Positions 20,820 through 31,795 of a stretch of DNA of 64,000 nucleotides are shown here, in pieces. Numbering within the stretch: position 1 is the first letter of the stretch; every line of letters begins with the position of its first letter. A program made the position numbers and the translations under genes. The DNA is from Bettongia penicillata ogilbyi (lineage: Eukaryota; Chordata; Mammalia; Diprotodontia; Potoroidae), in NCBI GenBank assembly GCA_023548195.1, contig JAJHZJ010000121.1, forward strand, positions 2,232,220 to 2,296,219. Reading direction: 5' to 3'. The notes under the pieces are model-generated. The model was not told where the DNA came from, did no database searches, and saw only the letters and a list, made by a program, of their open reading frames with translations.

Positions 20820-21417
20820 GTATTTAGTCTTTTCCTTTGAAATTATTTATTTTCTCATTATTTAGAGTCTCCCTTTCAAACTGACTTTTTTCTTTACTTC
20901 TCCCTCCTTCTCCCACTTAGAATTTCTCTCCTCTCCTCTAGTTCTTCCCCTTGCATCATGAATTCCCCATTCTCCCTCCAATCTATTCACATTACTTGAG
21001 TCAGGTTTATCACCTGACTCAAGGTATCATTTATAGTAGAAGGACTGGTGGGAGCAATTGAGAAAGGAGAGGGAAATAGAGGGAATTCTAAGCCGACTGT
21101 GAACAAAGGCACTGGGCCGGTGGCCAAATTCACTGTCTCATTTCATCACTTCATGCCCCATCCATCCTGTTCATTTAGCCCAGAGCTCCTTCTCCATCCA
21201 AGGACAAGATGCCCAGATGCAAGGATTGAGTGAAACGGCAAAAGCACGAAAGAACATGAAAGAAGTAGATAAGGAAAGTGACTGGTGGCAGTGTCCAGGG
21301 AGTCCCACAAGGTTTGAACTGCCTTGAACTGGGAGCCCAACTGTAGGGATTTGATATCAGCTGCTGTCTACTGATCAGGAAATGCTAATAACTACAGCCT
21401 ACATTCAGAAAGAGTAA
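20820..21417. other. Unique DNA containing a strong hairpin
   Basis: C+T-rich from about 20870 to 20990, followed by the 12-bp-stem hairpin listed at 20995. The remainder (21024-21417) shows no repeat or gene. Confidence 0.5.
20995..21023. promoter_or_regulatory. Perfect 12-bp hairpin with paired AP-1-like sites
   Basis: cttgagtcaggt (20995-21006), a 5-base loop ttatc, then the exact complement acctgactcaag (21012-21023). Each arm holds one AP-1 consensus heptamer: TGAGTCA at 20997-21003 and TGACTCA at 21015-21021. Regulatory activity is inferred from the motif only. Confidence 0.45.
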
Positions 21418-21945
21418 GTCAGTCAATAATCACTTATTAACTCCATGTGCCAGGAACTGTGCTAGGAATACAAAAAGAGGCAAACGGTATTTCCTGCCCT
21501 CAAGAGCTTACAATTTAATGAGGGAAAGAAGAAGCAAACAAGTTATATACAGGATACAAAGGGGTACGGGATGGTAAAAGAAAGAGAAAGCACTAGAATT
21601 AAGGTAAAGATTTTTTTGTAGAAGATGAAGTTTCAGCTGAGACTTACAGGAAGACAGGGAAGCAAGCAGATGGAGGTAAGGAGAGAGGGTATTCCAGGCA
21701 GGGGGAATGGACAGTAAAAATCCATGGAGTTTAGAGATGGAGGTGGAGTGTCTTGTTTGTGGAACAGCAAAGAGACTGAGAAGTAAGGTATTAAAAGACT
21801 AGAAAGGTAGGAAGTGGCTTAGTTTTAAAGAGCTTTGAATGTTGAACAGGATTTTGTAGTTGATCTTAGAGGTGACAGACAGCCATTGGAGTTTATCGAG
21901 TAGGGTGGAGTGACATGGTTAGAACCGCATTTTAGAAGAAGAAAA
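21418..21945 (-). repeat. L2 3' region, minus strand
   Basis: A long, fairly well-kept antisense L2: 'gtcagtcaataatcacttatt', 'cctgccctcaagagcttaca', 'gagggtattccaggcaggg', 'cagccattggagtttatcgag'. Confidence 0.88.
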
Positions 21946-23224
21946 CCCACAAAAGCAACTCCATATAGACTGAGCTGGCAATTCAGAGCCAGGGCCCGGA
22001 AACTATCCAGCTTCAAGGGGATGCAGAAGATTTCTATGCTAGAACACTGGAGGAATGCTACGAAGAGATGAAGAAACGACTGACAGTTTCCTTATTCTAT
22101 CCACTCACATGATAGAATGAATAGATTTCCTACCTACTTTTCTATTTTCCCTGACAAGTTTTTTTCTTTAGCTACAACCAAGGGTAGTGTAAAAGAACCC
22201 ATTCTTTTGTGTATGAGGGAAGAGAATGATCCTACTTTTTAGTTCTCTTCAGTTATTTCTAGTTTTACATCTTTAACTAAATACTTTGCTATTAGATTTG
22301 TGGTTCCTGAATGCTGTAGAGTGATATATATGGTAGTGATAGAGGTTCAGTCCAAGAACTTCCCTGATTACCCCAAATTGCCACCTTTAACCTGCCAAAG
22401 TAGCAAAGAGCTAAAAAGTAAGAATATAAGGTAGGCCCAAATCACATGACGCATCATGCATTTTATGCTGATTATACACAAAAAGGTATTACTAAAGGGT
22501 TCTGTTAGCCACCCTTTGGACACTGCTCTTATGGAGAAAATGGGTTTTGAGTCCCAAACAAATGACTTTCAATGAATTTATAAGTTGGGAACTACTTGTA
22601 TTCTGATATCCCGACTCCCACCACCACCATCAAGAACCTTTCTTTAGAATATTCCTCTGTTGTTCCTCACCCACAAAGCAGTTTTTTAGTTAACTTTGGA
22701 GGTGAGCCCAGAAGTAGAATGGAAAAGTTTCACCATTAAACTCTTCCTCACACAGTCCCAAGGCTGGGAGTACATAATGCCTACTACATATTTATATGCC
22801 TATAAATTTACCTTCCAGTCCAAGGACCTTTACAAATTGGTTCTAAAGATTTGTTACTCTCAAAAGCACCTGCAAACTTTACTGATGGCTGAAATGTAGC
22901 CACTGTTTAGGCAAAAACTATTTATAATTTTAGAAAGGAGAAAGAAAATACTATGTACCAACTGCAAGCATAGGAGAAAAACGGGAGTTTTACATCAAAA
23001 GTACTATGTGAAATCACAAGTATTATTAGGAGAACTTGACTTTAATAAAGGTATACTTTGAATTTTAAAAATAAGTCTTTTAAGTGGGGCAGAGGTGGGG
23101 AGAGGGAGAAGAAAGAGGTGCTGCTCTAGACTTGTCATTTCATCAACATCAGTGTAAAAATTCTCTTCCAATGATGCAGGTTCACCATTTCTTCTGAAAC
23201 TTACGGTCTTAAAGAATCATCTTC
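21946..23224. other. Mostly unique DNA
   Basis: No gene or clear repeat recognised. Short frames (for example 22696-22899, 67 codons) show no known motif. Confidence 0.45.
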
Positions 23225-23330
23225 CCTGCAGAGTGGTTAATGACTTGGCCATGGTCATGTAGCTAGCATGTGTCAGGATTTAAACTGAGGTCTTTCTGAC
23301 TATCTACTATACCATGCTACCTCTCAAGTA
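23225..23330 (-). repeat. SINE fragment
   Basis: Antisense 'gtcatgtagctagcatgtgtc', 'aaactgaggtctttctgac', 'atactatgctacc'-like end. Confidence 0.6.
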
Positions 23331-23439
23331 TCCCTTTAAATTTCTCTCAAGATCATGCAAAGTTTTAGAGATACAATATCTGTCTTAATCATCAAATCCT
23401 ATGACTCCCTGGGCAGTCAGCTCAAAGAAACTGAAAAGT

Positions 23440-23612
23440 GGCTGACACTGTGTTACCCAGGGCAAGTCACTTAACTTCTGTCAGCCTCAGTTTCCTCAAC
23501 TGTAAAATGGGGATAACAAGAGCACCTACTTCCCAGGGTTATTATGAGGATCAACTGAGACAACATCCGTAAAGCACAGTGCTTGGTACACAGTAGGTAC
23601 TTAAAAAAAATT
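23440..23612 (+). repeat. MIR, well preserved
   Basis: Sense: 'gggcaagtcacttaacttctg', 'tcctcaactgtaaaatgggga', 'gtaaagcacagtgcttggtac', ending 'cacagtaggtacttaa'. Confidence 0.88.
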
Positions 23613-24524
23613 TTTTTCCCCTTCATTCCTTTCTAAAAATTAACATCATTACAACAAACGGCTGGTTATGACTATGCTTACATATAAGCATTATTGAAAA
23701 AGAGATTAAGGTGAATCCTACCAGTTCTCTTTTACTTAGATTCAGAAACTTTTCAAAACATCTTGATGCTAAATTTAATGCATTAAAAATTAGTAAGAGG
23801 ATCTGGCCTGCTTACAGGCACTGCTTAAAGTAGTTTCCGTTACCCGAATTGTTTATTAACCATCTTATCTTTCCAACTTCTAAGACAACAAAGGCTGCTT
23901 GTTATCTGATAAGAGAAAAAAACCTCTTGCCACATAACTGTATCTATCTCATTATTCTACAAGGGATTCACTGTTTTGAGGAAAGTGTCTTCCCAGGCTG
24001 ATGCCCCATCTTTATCTTTTATAATGAAAAAAATGCTGAATTTGATATAGTAGGTTAGTCAGCAGCAAGTTACAAACTACTGCAATGTTGTCAGGCTATG
24101 TTCTGGTCATCTAAAAGAAAGAAAACTCTTAAAAAAGTCAGATGTGCAATGATAAATGAACTATTATAATGCAGCTGTCTGCCTTGTATACCCCTGGACA
24201 AAAATATTTCTAAACATCTGGAGAATCACTATCAAAGGATTTCTTTCCAGGATATTCTCAAGGGGACCTAAACCACACAACTTCCTCCAAAAAGTCCAAA
24301 GCAACATGAGGAGAGCTTTTTACCAGCTGAGGACTATAAAGCTATACTGTCTTGCACTTTCCAACTAGAAAACAAACCAGTGTCGTCATACAATGGGGCA
24401 GATAAGAACCAATGATTTTCTAAAGAATACACCAGGGAGGAAAAGAAGAAAAACCTTGTGGCATTTCACTGATTTTTCCAACTTTGGCATTAGTACTCAG
24501 TTCATGGTTTTAAGGAAGAGATTT

Positions 24525-24715
24525 TTCACCGTGTGTGTGTGTGTGTGTGTGTTTGGCAGTCTAGAGAAGCCCAGAGACCTCTTCTCAAAATAATGCTTTT
24601 AAATGCATCAAATAAAACACATGGAATTACAAGTGAAAACAATTTTACTGAAATGAAATTATCAAAATATTTTTTAAATAAAATCATGGATCCCCAGGTT
24701 AAGAATCCTGTTTTA
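24525..24715 (+). mobile_element. hAT-type MITE copy with internal (GT)n
   Basis: Body 'cttctcaaaataatgctttta', 'aaacacatggaattacaag', 'ttatcaaaatattttttaaat' and the end 'ccccaggttaagaatcctg'. Same family as the element at 59693-59945. A (GT)n run at 24531-24552 replaces the left part. Confidence 0.65.
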
Positions 24716-25739
24716 TAGGCAGTATAGCGTAATACAGTGTCTCATGTCTTGGGAAAAGAGAAGCAATTATAATGAAATCTTACTGGTTGGTGAAAGGAAT
24801 ATTTACGTTCAGGTTCTTAACTACAGGCTTAGTTTAATTGCAAATTAGCTAAAATGATACCTAAATATTTTATGACAATAGCAGTTGAGCCCACAACATT
24901 TTTAATGACTATATAAAATCACTAACTACTAGTTTAACAATCCCTGTAGAAGACATCTGAAAAGCTCAATTGTCTCCACTGGAGTGTGGGTTTTTGCAGC
25001 TTGCTTAAAAAAATTATGTGCCTTTTATTGTACTAAAGAAATTCCACCAGAAGCACAGCCTACTCATTGATAACAACAACCCAACTGTGTTTCACATTCC
25101 ACACTCAGAAAGTCCCTTGAAGTGGTTCACGTTTTCCTAACTACAAAAGGCTTGGCTAATGAAGTCAAATGAAACTTTATTCTGGGGTGGCAGAGGGTAA
25201 CTGGTTAGTCTCCTCTGGAATTATTTCTAAATAAAATGAAAGAGACAGAATGCCCTCCCCAGCTCTGCTCTTCAAGATGTCAGAAGCTCTGAAAAATGCT
25301 TTATGTTAATGTTTTCTGGTTGCTCTGAGAGAGAGAAAAATAAATAAACCCTTAATTGGTAAGCATGAACTCTTGGAAAAAGACACCCTCCTTCCACACC
25401 CTCTTCAAGCCCAAGACAATTGCAACCCCACAGACCCAAGTTGGGGGAGGTTTAAATTTAGAAAAGCAGCAGCAGCCAGGTGGGACTCCTGTCCTGAACA
25501 ATGTGTAATTGTTCTTGGACAAACGAGTCTCCTGGAAACGCAGCCACCCACAAAAACTGTAAACCTTTCTGGGACTAGGGAAGAAGAATCCTAAATCCAA
25601 ACATGCAAGAGCGTATTGGTAACAAGTGAGCAAACACACTGATATCCAACTTGGTAACAAAATGCTGAAGTTTCTTAGAAGGACCTAGAGCCCTCCGTGG
25701 AGGAAAGGAAATCAAGCTGTCACTTTAAGATTCTCTTAC

Positions 25740-25856
25740 CGGCACTTCTACTGGCGCCTCCATCTCCACTTCACCCTGGGGTGCATCCTTGTACTGGAGC
25801 GGGGATTCGATCACAAGCTCCTTTTTGGCATTCCTATAATTTGTCCTCGCCTGCAT
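25740..25856 (-). CDS. DOCK9: Probable alternative first coding exon of DOCK9
   Basis: Minus-strand ATG at 25856-25854 has A at -3. It opens 39 codons (MQARTNYRNAKKELV... ending EAPVEVP) that stop exactly at a consensus donor, CCG|GTAAGAGA, with the intron starting at 25739. The exon ends in phase 0, as required to join the DOCK9 exon at 673-789, which starts with a whole codon. The peptide is polar and basic, then acidic, and looks like real coding sequence. DOCK9 and its relatives are known to have several alternative first exons; I could not confirm this one against a database. The frame stays open upstream to about 26042 but has no other ATG. The sequence just before the ATG (gttttcag|ctgagg) also resembles a splice acceptor, so it could be a second exon rather than a first one. 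It sits in an unusually repeat-poor stretch. Confidence 0.6.
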
Positions 25857-26130
25857 CCTCAGCTGAAAACCCACTTCAGAATGACCGTAAGAGCGACACG
25901 TCCTGAATCCCTGGACATCCAAGTGAAGGGCATGCCAGTCATCCAACCCCAGGAAAGGACAAGCTTCCTCTTTCCCCCCCAAGGCACAAGTGGTCACACA
26001 TACACACTGGGCTAATTCAGCTCCCAAAGCTGTAATCTGCAAAGCCTGTTGTGGTGGGAATGCATGACAGAGGAAGGCCGGCCTCCAAGGGGTGTACTAT
26101 TCCTCTGGAAATGGGAGGAACCCACTTTCA
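25857..26130 (-). promoter_or_regulatory. Possible 5' UTR/promoter of alternative DOCK9 exon
   Basis: This is the sequence immediately upstream (minus strand) of the 25740-25856 exon. It is non-repetitive and richer in G+C than its surroundings, with a ggccggcc palindrome near 26077. No clear TATA box is visible, and there are upstream ATGs (near 25927 and 25946) that would lie in any 5' UTR. Promoter status is inferred from position only. Confidence 0.22.
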
Positions 26131-26383
26131 TGCCAAATGAAAACAAACCAAAAAAAAAAAAAGATACAATACACAGTGTGCTGCTTCTCTGATAAAGACA
26201 TGCCTTATTGCCTCATTCTACAAATGCTCGTGAGCTAAAAGCAATTTCCATGAAACGTAGGCAAAATTAAATTACTAACAAGATCTCAGGACAGAGTACA
26301 AAACTTTTCAAAATTCTGATCCACTATAAATACTGAAAACGAGAGACTTTCAAGTTGATCTGACACACTTATTTTCTGCTTAG

Positions 26384-26468
26384 TAATAATAATAGTTAGC
26401 ATTTCTAGAACTCTAAGATTTGCTAAGTGCTTTACATGTTATCTCAATTTGACAATCATATGGGATTT
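26384..26468 (-). repeat. THER1/MIR-type SINE end
   Basis: 'taatagttagcatttctagaa', 'gatttgctaagtgctttaca'. Only the terminal third is present. Confidence 0.65.
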
Positions 26469-26756
26469 GCTTCATTCTCTAAGTCATCATGGCTAAACAA
26501 GTGCCTAGCTAATATGCAAAGCAGGCAAGAAATAATTGGCTGTTTCTACATCAGTCCCCAAAGCTAAGTGTTTATTGGTTTAAGTAAAGAGTTTTTTTCC
26601 CCCTTGATTACAGATTCTTATTAAAAAGCCATTTGTATTTCATAACACTGATGAAACTAAAACTCATTTACATTTCATACCAGGAAGTCCATCAAGTGTT
26701 TTCATGTGGCAATTCCTTTGATGAAAGTCAATGGCCTTTATCAAGTTAAAACAAGC

Positions 26757-26940
26757 CTCAGTCAATTAAGGATTCATCGAACACCTATTATGTGCCCAGT
26801 ACTTGGTCAGGTTCTTTAGAAGGAAAAATCCAAGACAACTGAAGCCTAAAAGGAATCAACAATCTATTTGTGAAGATAAAACTAAATCCAATGAAATAAC
26901 CAGTGAGTAATGCAAGACAATATATAATTAAGTGCTAAAT
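26757..26940 (-). repeat. L2 3' end, minus strand
   Basis: 'cagtcaattaaggattcatcg', 'aacacctattatgtgcccag', decayed to the right. Confidence 0.75.
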
Positions 26941-27049
26941 TGAGAATACAGAGAGAGATACAAAAGCACACCAATGAAAGAGGTAATTATGACTTCCTGA
27001 TGTGGTTAATATACATGTGCACAAACACACTTAAATCTACCATTATGTT

Positions 27050-27256
27050 TTTATTATTTCCTAACAACAACTGCAGAAGTAATTTAAGAATATGATCTCA
27101 TCTTAACAGGTGAGAAAATCAAGGCACAGAGAGTTTGCTAAGTGAGTTAACAGAAGTCACAAGGAGAACAAGTGTTAAAGGTGCGATTAAATTCTGCAGC
27201 GCTTCTCCCAATGAGCCACTATGCCTCATTCCGTGTGTGTGTGTGTGTGTGTGTGT
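27050..27256 (-). repeat. MIR-type SINE and adjacent (GT)n
   Basis: Antisense MIR core 'aacaggtgagaaaatcaaggc' to 'aatgagccactatgcctc', then (GT)12 at 27233-27256. Confidence 0.65.
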
Positions 27257-27689
27257 ATCTGAGTCTGTCACTTCTCACAGTAGGAACACTATTACCTAGG
27301 TGTGGACACTGAAATTTTGTTTACACTGTTTTATAATGTAAGTTATCCAACAGCTTCCCTTCCACAAGCACAACTGTTGATTTTGTAACAAAAAAAAATG
27401 AAGTTTTTATATTTAATACGATACTTTAGAGATTCTTTATTTCAGTGGCATGGATACTTTCTGATAGAAAATCCAACCTTCAGTAATATTCTTTAAGTTT
27501 AAAAATGTTCACCTCCTAGTGGCAGCCTTACTACTCCTGGATGCTCTCCAAACTTAGCTAGAAATGCTTCTCAGACAAGATCAGAGTCAAATACTTTCCA
27601 GCTTGGTAGAATATGCTGGAAATTACTACAATTCCCTGATAATCTTCAAGAAGTGCAGGTTATAAAGATCAAAAAAAAAAAAGAGGAAA

Positions 27690-28270
27690 GCTTTTTAGCA
27701 GTTCTTTTTGTAGTGGCCAAAAAAAAAAAAAGCAAAAAACCCAACAACCAAAAGACCCGGGAAATCAATTAGGGAACGATCTGAACGAATTATGGTATGT
27801 AAATTGTGATGGAATACAATTGTTTTAGATTGACAAATGGATGCTTTCTGACACACCTGAGAATACTCATATGCATCGACACTAAGTGAAGTGAGACCAA
27901 TTTATACAGTACTGACATCAAAAAATTTTGAAAGACGTGAAAATTCTGATCACCCCAACGGCCCATCCACCATGATTCTGGAGACTGGATAATGGAACAC
28001 GTTACCTAGCTCCTGACAGAGAGCTGATGGTCTTAAGATGAAGAAAAGGACATCCATTTTTGGACAAGGCTCAGCTCTCTGCCATGAAGGAGGAGGTATG
28101 TTTTATTATCCCGTCTCTGGGATCTTCTTGGTTTTTCATGACTGAAGATTCACCTTTCTTCTGGTGATCTTTTCTTCTCCATCACTGTATTCATTATGTT
28201 TATAGTGTGCTTCACTGGGCTTTCTTCATTACATCCATTTGTGTGTAGTCTGTGTTTTTCTGAATTCTTC
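27690..28270 (+). repeat. Degenerate L1 3' region
   Basis: 'gcagttctttttgtagtggcc', 'atggtatgtaaattgtgatgg', 'cactaagtgaagtgagacc' keep L1 order with strong decay; two A-rich runs (27671-27682, 27719-27732). Confidence 0.6.
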
Positions 28271-28349
28271 CTAATAATAATAAATTCTAATTCTCTAATA
28301 CTATTCCATGACATTCACCTAATGTAGTCTTTTCAGCTATTGCTCAATA

Positions 28350-28712
28350 TAAAAGATACCGAAATGCCCATTAATTAGATAATGGCTGAACAAGCTGTGA
28401 TATGTGAATGTAATGGCATATAAGAAATTATGAGCAGAAAAACCTGGAAAAACTTATATGAACTGATGCTGAGTGAAGTGAGCAGAACCAGGAGAACACT
28501 GTACACAGTAACAGCCACAGTGTTTGTTGACTGACTTAGATAGATTTAGCACTTCCCAGAAAAGCAAGGACTTAAAACAGTTCTAAAATACTCATGATGG
28601 AAAATACCATCCCCACCCAGAAAAAGAAATATGGAGTCTGAATGGAGATTGAAGCAGACTATTTGCTCTTTTTTTACTGTTTTGCTTTTTCTTTCTCATG
28701 GTTCCTCCCACT
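28350..28712 (+). repeat. L1 3' fragment
   Basis: 'atggctgaacaagctgtgata', 'actgatgctgagtgaagtgag', 'gagaacactgtacacagtaac', 'gaagcagactatttgc'. It ends abruptly at the LTR-like segment. Confidence 0.85.
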
Positions 28713-28715
28713 CAG

Positions 28716-28990
28716 TGTAGATTACCCTGGATGGGGTGATAAGAGTATAGATAAGTCTCTATAACTAAGACCCTAATTAGAATAAGCTCACCTCTCATTA
28801 TAACGTTCATTTTCTCATTACTTGCTAACCAATCAGAGTTGATTGCCACCCTCAGCAACACTGGCTCTTCCAAAAGCATATAAGCACTGAATGGGTTCCA
28901 GAAGATGTCTTTGACGTTCAAGATGTGAAACTGACTCTTTTATTAATTATTGCTAGCATGATTAATAAAATGATTAATTACCCAGGAACT
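28716..28990 (+). mobile_element. Candidate solo retroviral LTR
   Basis: A roughly 275-bp segment begins TG and shows, in LTR order, a CCAAT box (28829-28836, ccaatcag), a TATA-like box (28879-28884, tataag) and a polyadenylation signal (28964-28969, aataaa) 85 bases further on. It interrupts an L1 3' end. No internal viral genes and no second LTR are visible nearby, and I did not find a clear target duplication. An endogenous-retrovirus remnant is the best explanation; family unknown. Confidence 0.4.
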
Positions 28991-29634
28991 ATGTCTTTCA
29001 AACTTTTTATGTGACACCATTGAGATCATAAAGAAATAAAAGACAAAAAGAAAACTATTATCCACATACATACATATACACATACAGCACAGACATAGAT
29101 GTTCATAGAAATGCATATTCATGCCACTGATGTAGAGCAAAGAACCATGAGAACTCTATGTTCATATATACATAGACTTATGTGTGATATGTATATGAAT
29201 ACACACACCTAAAATACAAGTTACAATCACGTAAATTAAAACATCATTAAGAGTTTGATTCAAACTAATTAAAATGATTGATATTCATTCCAGAGAAGAG
29301 ACAATGAAACATATTTCCTTTGCAGTAGAAAGGGTCAAACTACAGAGGGCGAACTGCATCCTCTGAGGGTCACTCTATTGGCTGGTTTTGCTTTACTGTT
29401 TTTTTTTTGTGACAAAGAGGGGTCCTATGTGGAGGAGGTGGGCATAGATACACAGAAAATGTCTGTGCTGCAGAAAACCAAGAATATCAGTAAAACTTAT
29501 AAAACATGTGGAAAGAAGGTAGTCTATACCCCTAAAGGGTTCAGTTTATGCCCTCCTAAATTTGGGGAGGGGAAGAAAGGTGGCCCTCAGAAAAGGAGGG
29601 CCATGGTGGGACAGCCCAAGGCCAAGTGATAAGG
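28991..29634. other. AT-rich unique DNA and an unrecognised frame
   Basis: Contains CATA/TATA-rich runs (29060-29210). A basic 83-codon frame at 29378-29629 (containing TCGKKVVYTPKGF) matches no family I recognise. The frame is probably incidental or a decayed mobile-element piece. Confidence 0.35.
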
Positions 29635-29850
29635 GTAGGGAAAGACTAGCTTAAAAAGGCCAAGGTCTCCCACTGCAGCTGGGACCATCTCCAATCATCT
29701 TGACTTATGTCTTGTCCCTGGACTCCAATGACTTTGGAAGACAGAGTGAGGCTGATGTCTTTGCACAGCCCTGTCTCACTCAAATTCAATTCATAAGAAA
29801 AAAATCACCTTCCTGATATCATTTGAGAACAAAGAACAAACCACAAAAAA
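29635..29850 (+). repeat. SINE-B, marsupial type, plus strand
   Basis: 'gcttaaaaaggccaaggtctc', 'tggactccaatgactttgg', 'agtgaggctgatgtctttgc', 'tcatttgagaacaaagaac'. Confidence 0.8.
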
Positions 29851-30344
29851 ACAAGATGGCAGCAGGTTTGGGAAGAGGAATGTCGATGGGAAAGAACTAC
29901 ACAGGCCAGGTGAAATCTGGTTAAGCCATCATTCTGTTCATTATTACAACTCTGAATTCTCTCCCACATCCACATCTATATTAATATTCCAAAGACTTTA
30001 TTATAAAAAAATGTGGCGGGGGAGAGGAAAATATCAATTTCCTTGAGGTTAAACTATCTCATGGACATTCTAGAAATAAGTGTTACTTAAAACTTAGAGG
30101 TAACTTTAAAGATGCCCACTGAGGAAGTGGAATACCGTCTAACCAGACCCATTTAGCCTTAAGCTAGGCTCCTCATCATGAAGTAAAAGGCGGTTCTGTC
30201 GGATGCTATACCAAGTTTAAGAGCTATTCAATCACCTACTAATTCAGCTACTACTATGAAACTGTTTTGTGACTATGACAACAGCCCGATGATCATTTAA
30301 TCTTTCTTTCAAAGTCTCCTTGTCCATATTTGAATAATAATGAT
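29851..30344. other. Unique DNA
   Basis: Nothing recognised on either strand. Confidence 0.4.
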
Positions 30345-30510
30345 GATGGCTTGCAAAGCACTTTACAGATATCTCATTTTATCTTCATAACTGTGGGAGG
30401 TAGGTACTTTTATTATCCTCATTTATACAAATGAGATAATAACTGTAAAGCTCTAGCACAATGCCTGGCAAATAACAAGCCCTATATAAATGTTGGCTAT
30501 CATTAGCTAC
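30345..30510. repeat. THER1 and MIR fragments
   Basis: Antisense THER1 end ('gcttgcaaagcactttacag') followed by a sense MIR tail ('taaagctctagcacaatgcct'). Confidence 0.6.
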
Positions 30511-30514
30511 TACT

Positions 30515-30786
30515 AATAATAAATAGCTATCATTTATATAGCCCTTACTATGTGCCAGGCACCATGCTAAGCACTTTGGAATTATTACCTTATGTGATCA
30601 CTAAAATTCTGCAATTATTATCTCCATTTTACAGATGAAGAAACTAAGTTTAGTAAACAGAGGTTAAGTGACTTGCCCAGGGTCACACAGCTAGTAAGTA
30701 TCTGGGCTCAGGTCTTCCTGACTCCAGACTGAGTGCTCTATCCACTGAGCCACCTAGAGGCTTCCCTGTACCACCTAGCTGCCTCT
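30515..30786 (-). repeat. THER1/MIR-type SINE, full length
   Basis: Antisense: 'tatgtgccaggcaccatgcta', 'ccattttacagatgaagaaac', 'gacttgcccagggtcacaca', 'atccactgagccacctag'. The terminal segment is partly duplicated ('accacctagctgcctc'). Confidence 0.88.
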
Positions 30787-31795
30787 TTTCAGGCAATATT
30801 GATTTAGCACTTTCTATGTATCATAAGGTATGCTTATGGAGCTGCATAAATACAAAATAAAAGGGGCACATTAACCCTGCCAAAAAGCTACTCCCACACA
30901 CCTAACTCCCTCAGGCATCTTCCCACCTCTCTTCCCAAGTAGCCACATGTCCATGGTTCCCTGCCATTATTATAACCCTGGACAAGTGGAAAGGAGGGAA
31001 GCTGTAGCAACCTGCCTTCAAGCATCCTAGCTACCTGTTAATAAAGTAAGTAAGCATGGGGGCATAGCGGGAAAGGAAAATGAACCCATTAATTTGGATC
31101 CCCTCCTTGGATCTCAGACGATGCTAATGGAACACTCACCCCCTTATTGTCTACCCACATCCTTCTATGCTGACACTAGAGGATACTACACAGGGGTTGT
31201 TGTTTTCTTTTTAGGAGTAACTACAAAGAATAAAGGCTTCTGGATCCCTAATTTATATACATAAGATAGGAATTCCATCATCTCCTACTAATTAGAAATT
31301 AACCACTAAGTTGAATTTTCACTACTTCTTTGGATAAACAACCTGTTGGTTAATTAAAGGGTGAGAACAGAGAAGAGTAATTTTCTTATAATCTCTCTCC
31401 TCCTTACGTACAAAAAAAAATTCTCTCAAATGAGTACCTGCAAATTTTTCTAGTATTTATTTCATTCAATGAAATCCTAAGTCCTAGAATTGAACATGAG
31501 ACAAAAATGACCTTAGACACTTATTATCACTGAGTTCTAGCATACTGAGCAAAAAATAAGAATCTTGTAGTGAATTAGGTTGTGATTTGGTTAATGTCTG
31601 TAACAGAAGAAAATTAAGAGAGTCTGTACACGTTAATATCTCAATTACATTAGTTCTCCTCATTAAGAACCTTTGGCACAAATGAAATATTTTACAGTAT
31701 GATCCTGAAGAACCAAAGATCCAAAGATTACATGCTACTTGATTCATTGGCTAGAAGGAGAAGAATGAGCATCCAAATTATCAGGTAATCATCCG
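30787..31795. other. Unique DNA
   Basis: About 1 kb without recognised repeats. The 87-codon antisense frame at 31484-31747 has no known motif. Confidence 0.4.

Larger units (their letters stand above)
790..25739 (-). other. DOCK9: Intron between alternative exon and DOCK9 exon 2
   Basis: If the exon at 25740-25856 is real, this 25-kb stretch is the intron removed to join it to the 673-789 exon: GT at 25739-25738, AG at 791-790. It is filled by the L2, MIR, WSINE and L1 remnants listed separately. No coding exon of another gene is recognisable on either strand. Confidence 0.55.
23613..26383. other. Repeat-poor island around the alternative exon
   Basis: About 2.8 kb with only one small MITE (24525-24715) and one (GT)n run. 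It contains the 25740-25856 exon. Antisense and sense frames at 25352-25660 and 25373-25594 overlap each other and match nothing I recognise. Confidence 0.5.

Noticed and set aside
20995..21023. Hairpin as a microRNA precursor
   Set aside because: The 12-bp stem is too short for a miRNA precursor.
25352..25660. Overlapping sense and antisense frames left of the alternative exon
   Set aside because: Both lie in the intron side, overlap each other and match no family.
25725..26042. 105-codon antisense frame taken as one gene
   Set aside because: Its apparent start is TTG; only the part from the ATG at 25856 to the donor at 25740 fits an exon.
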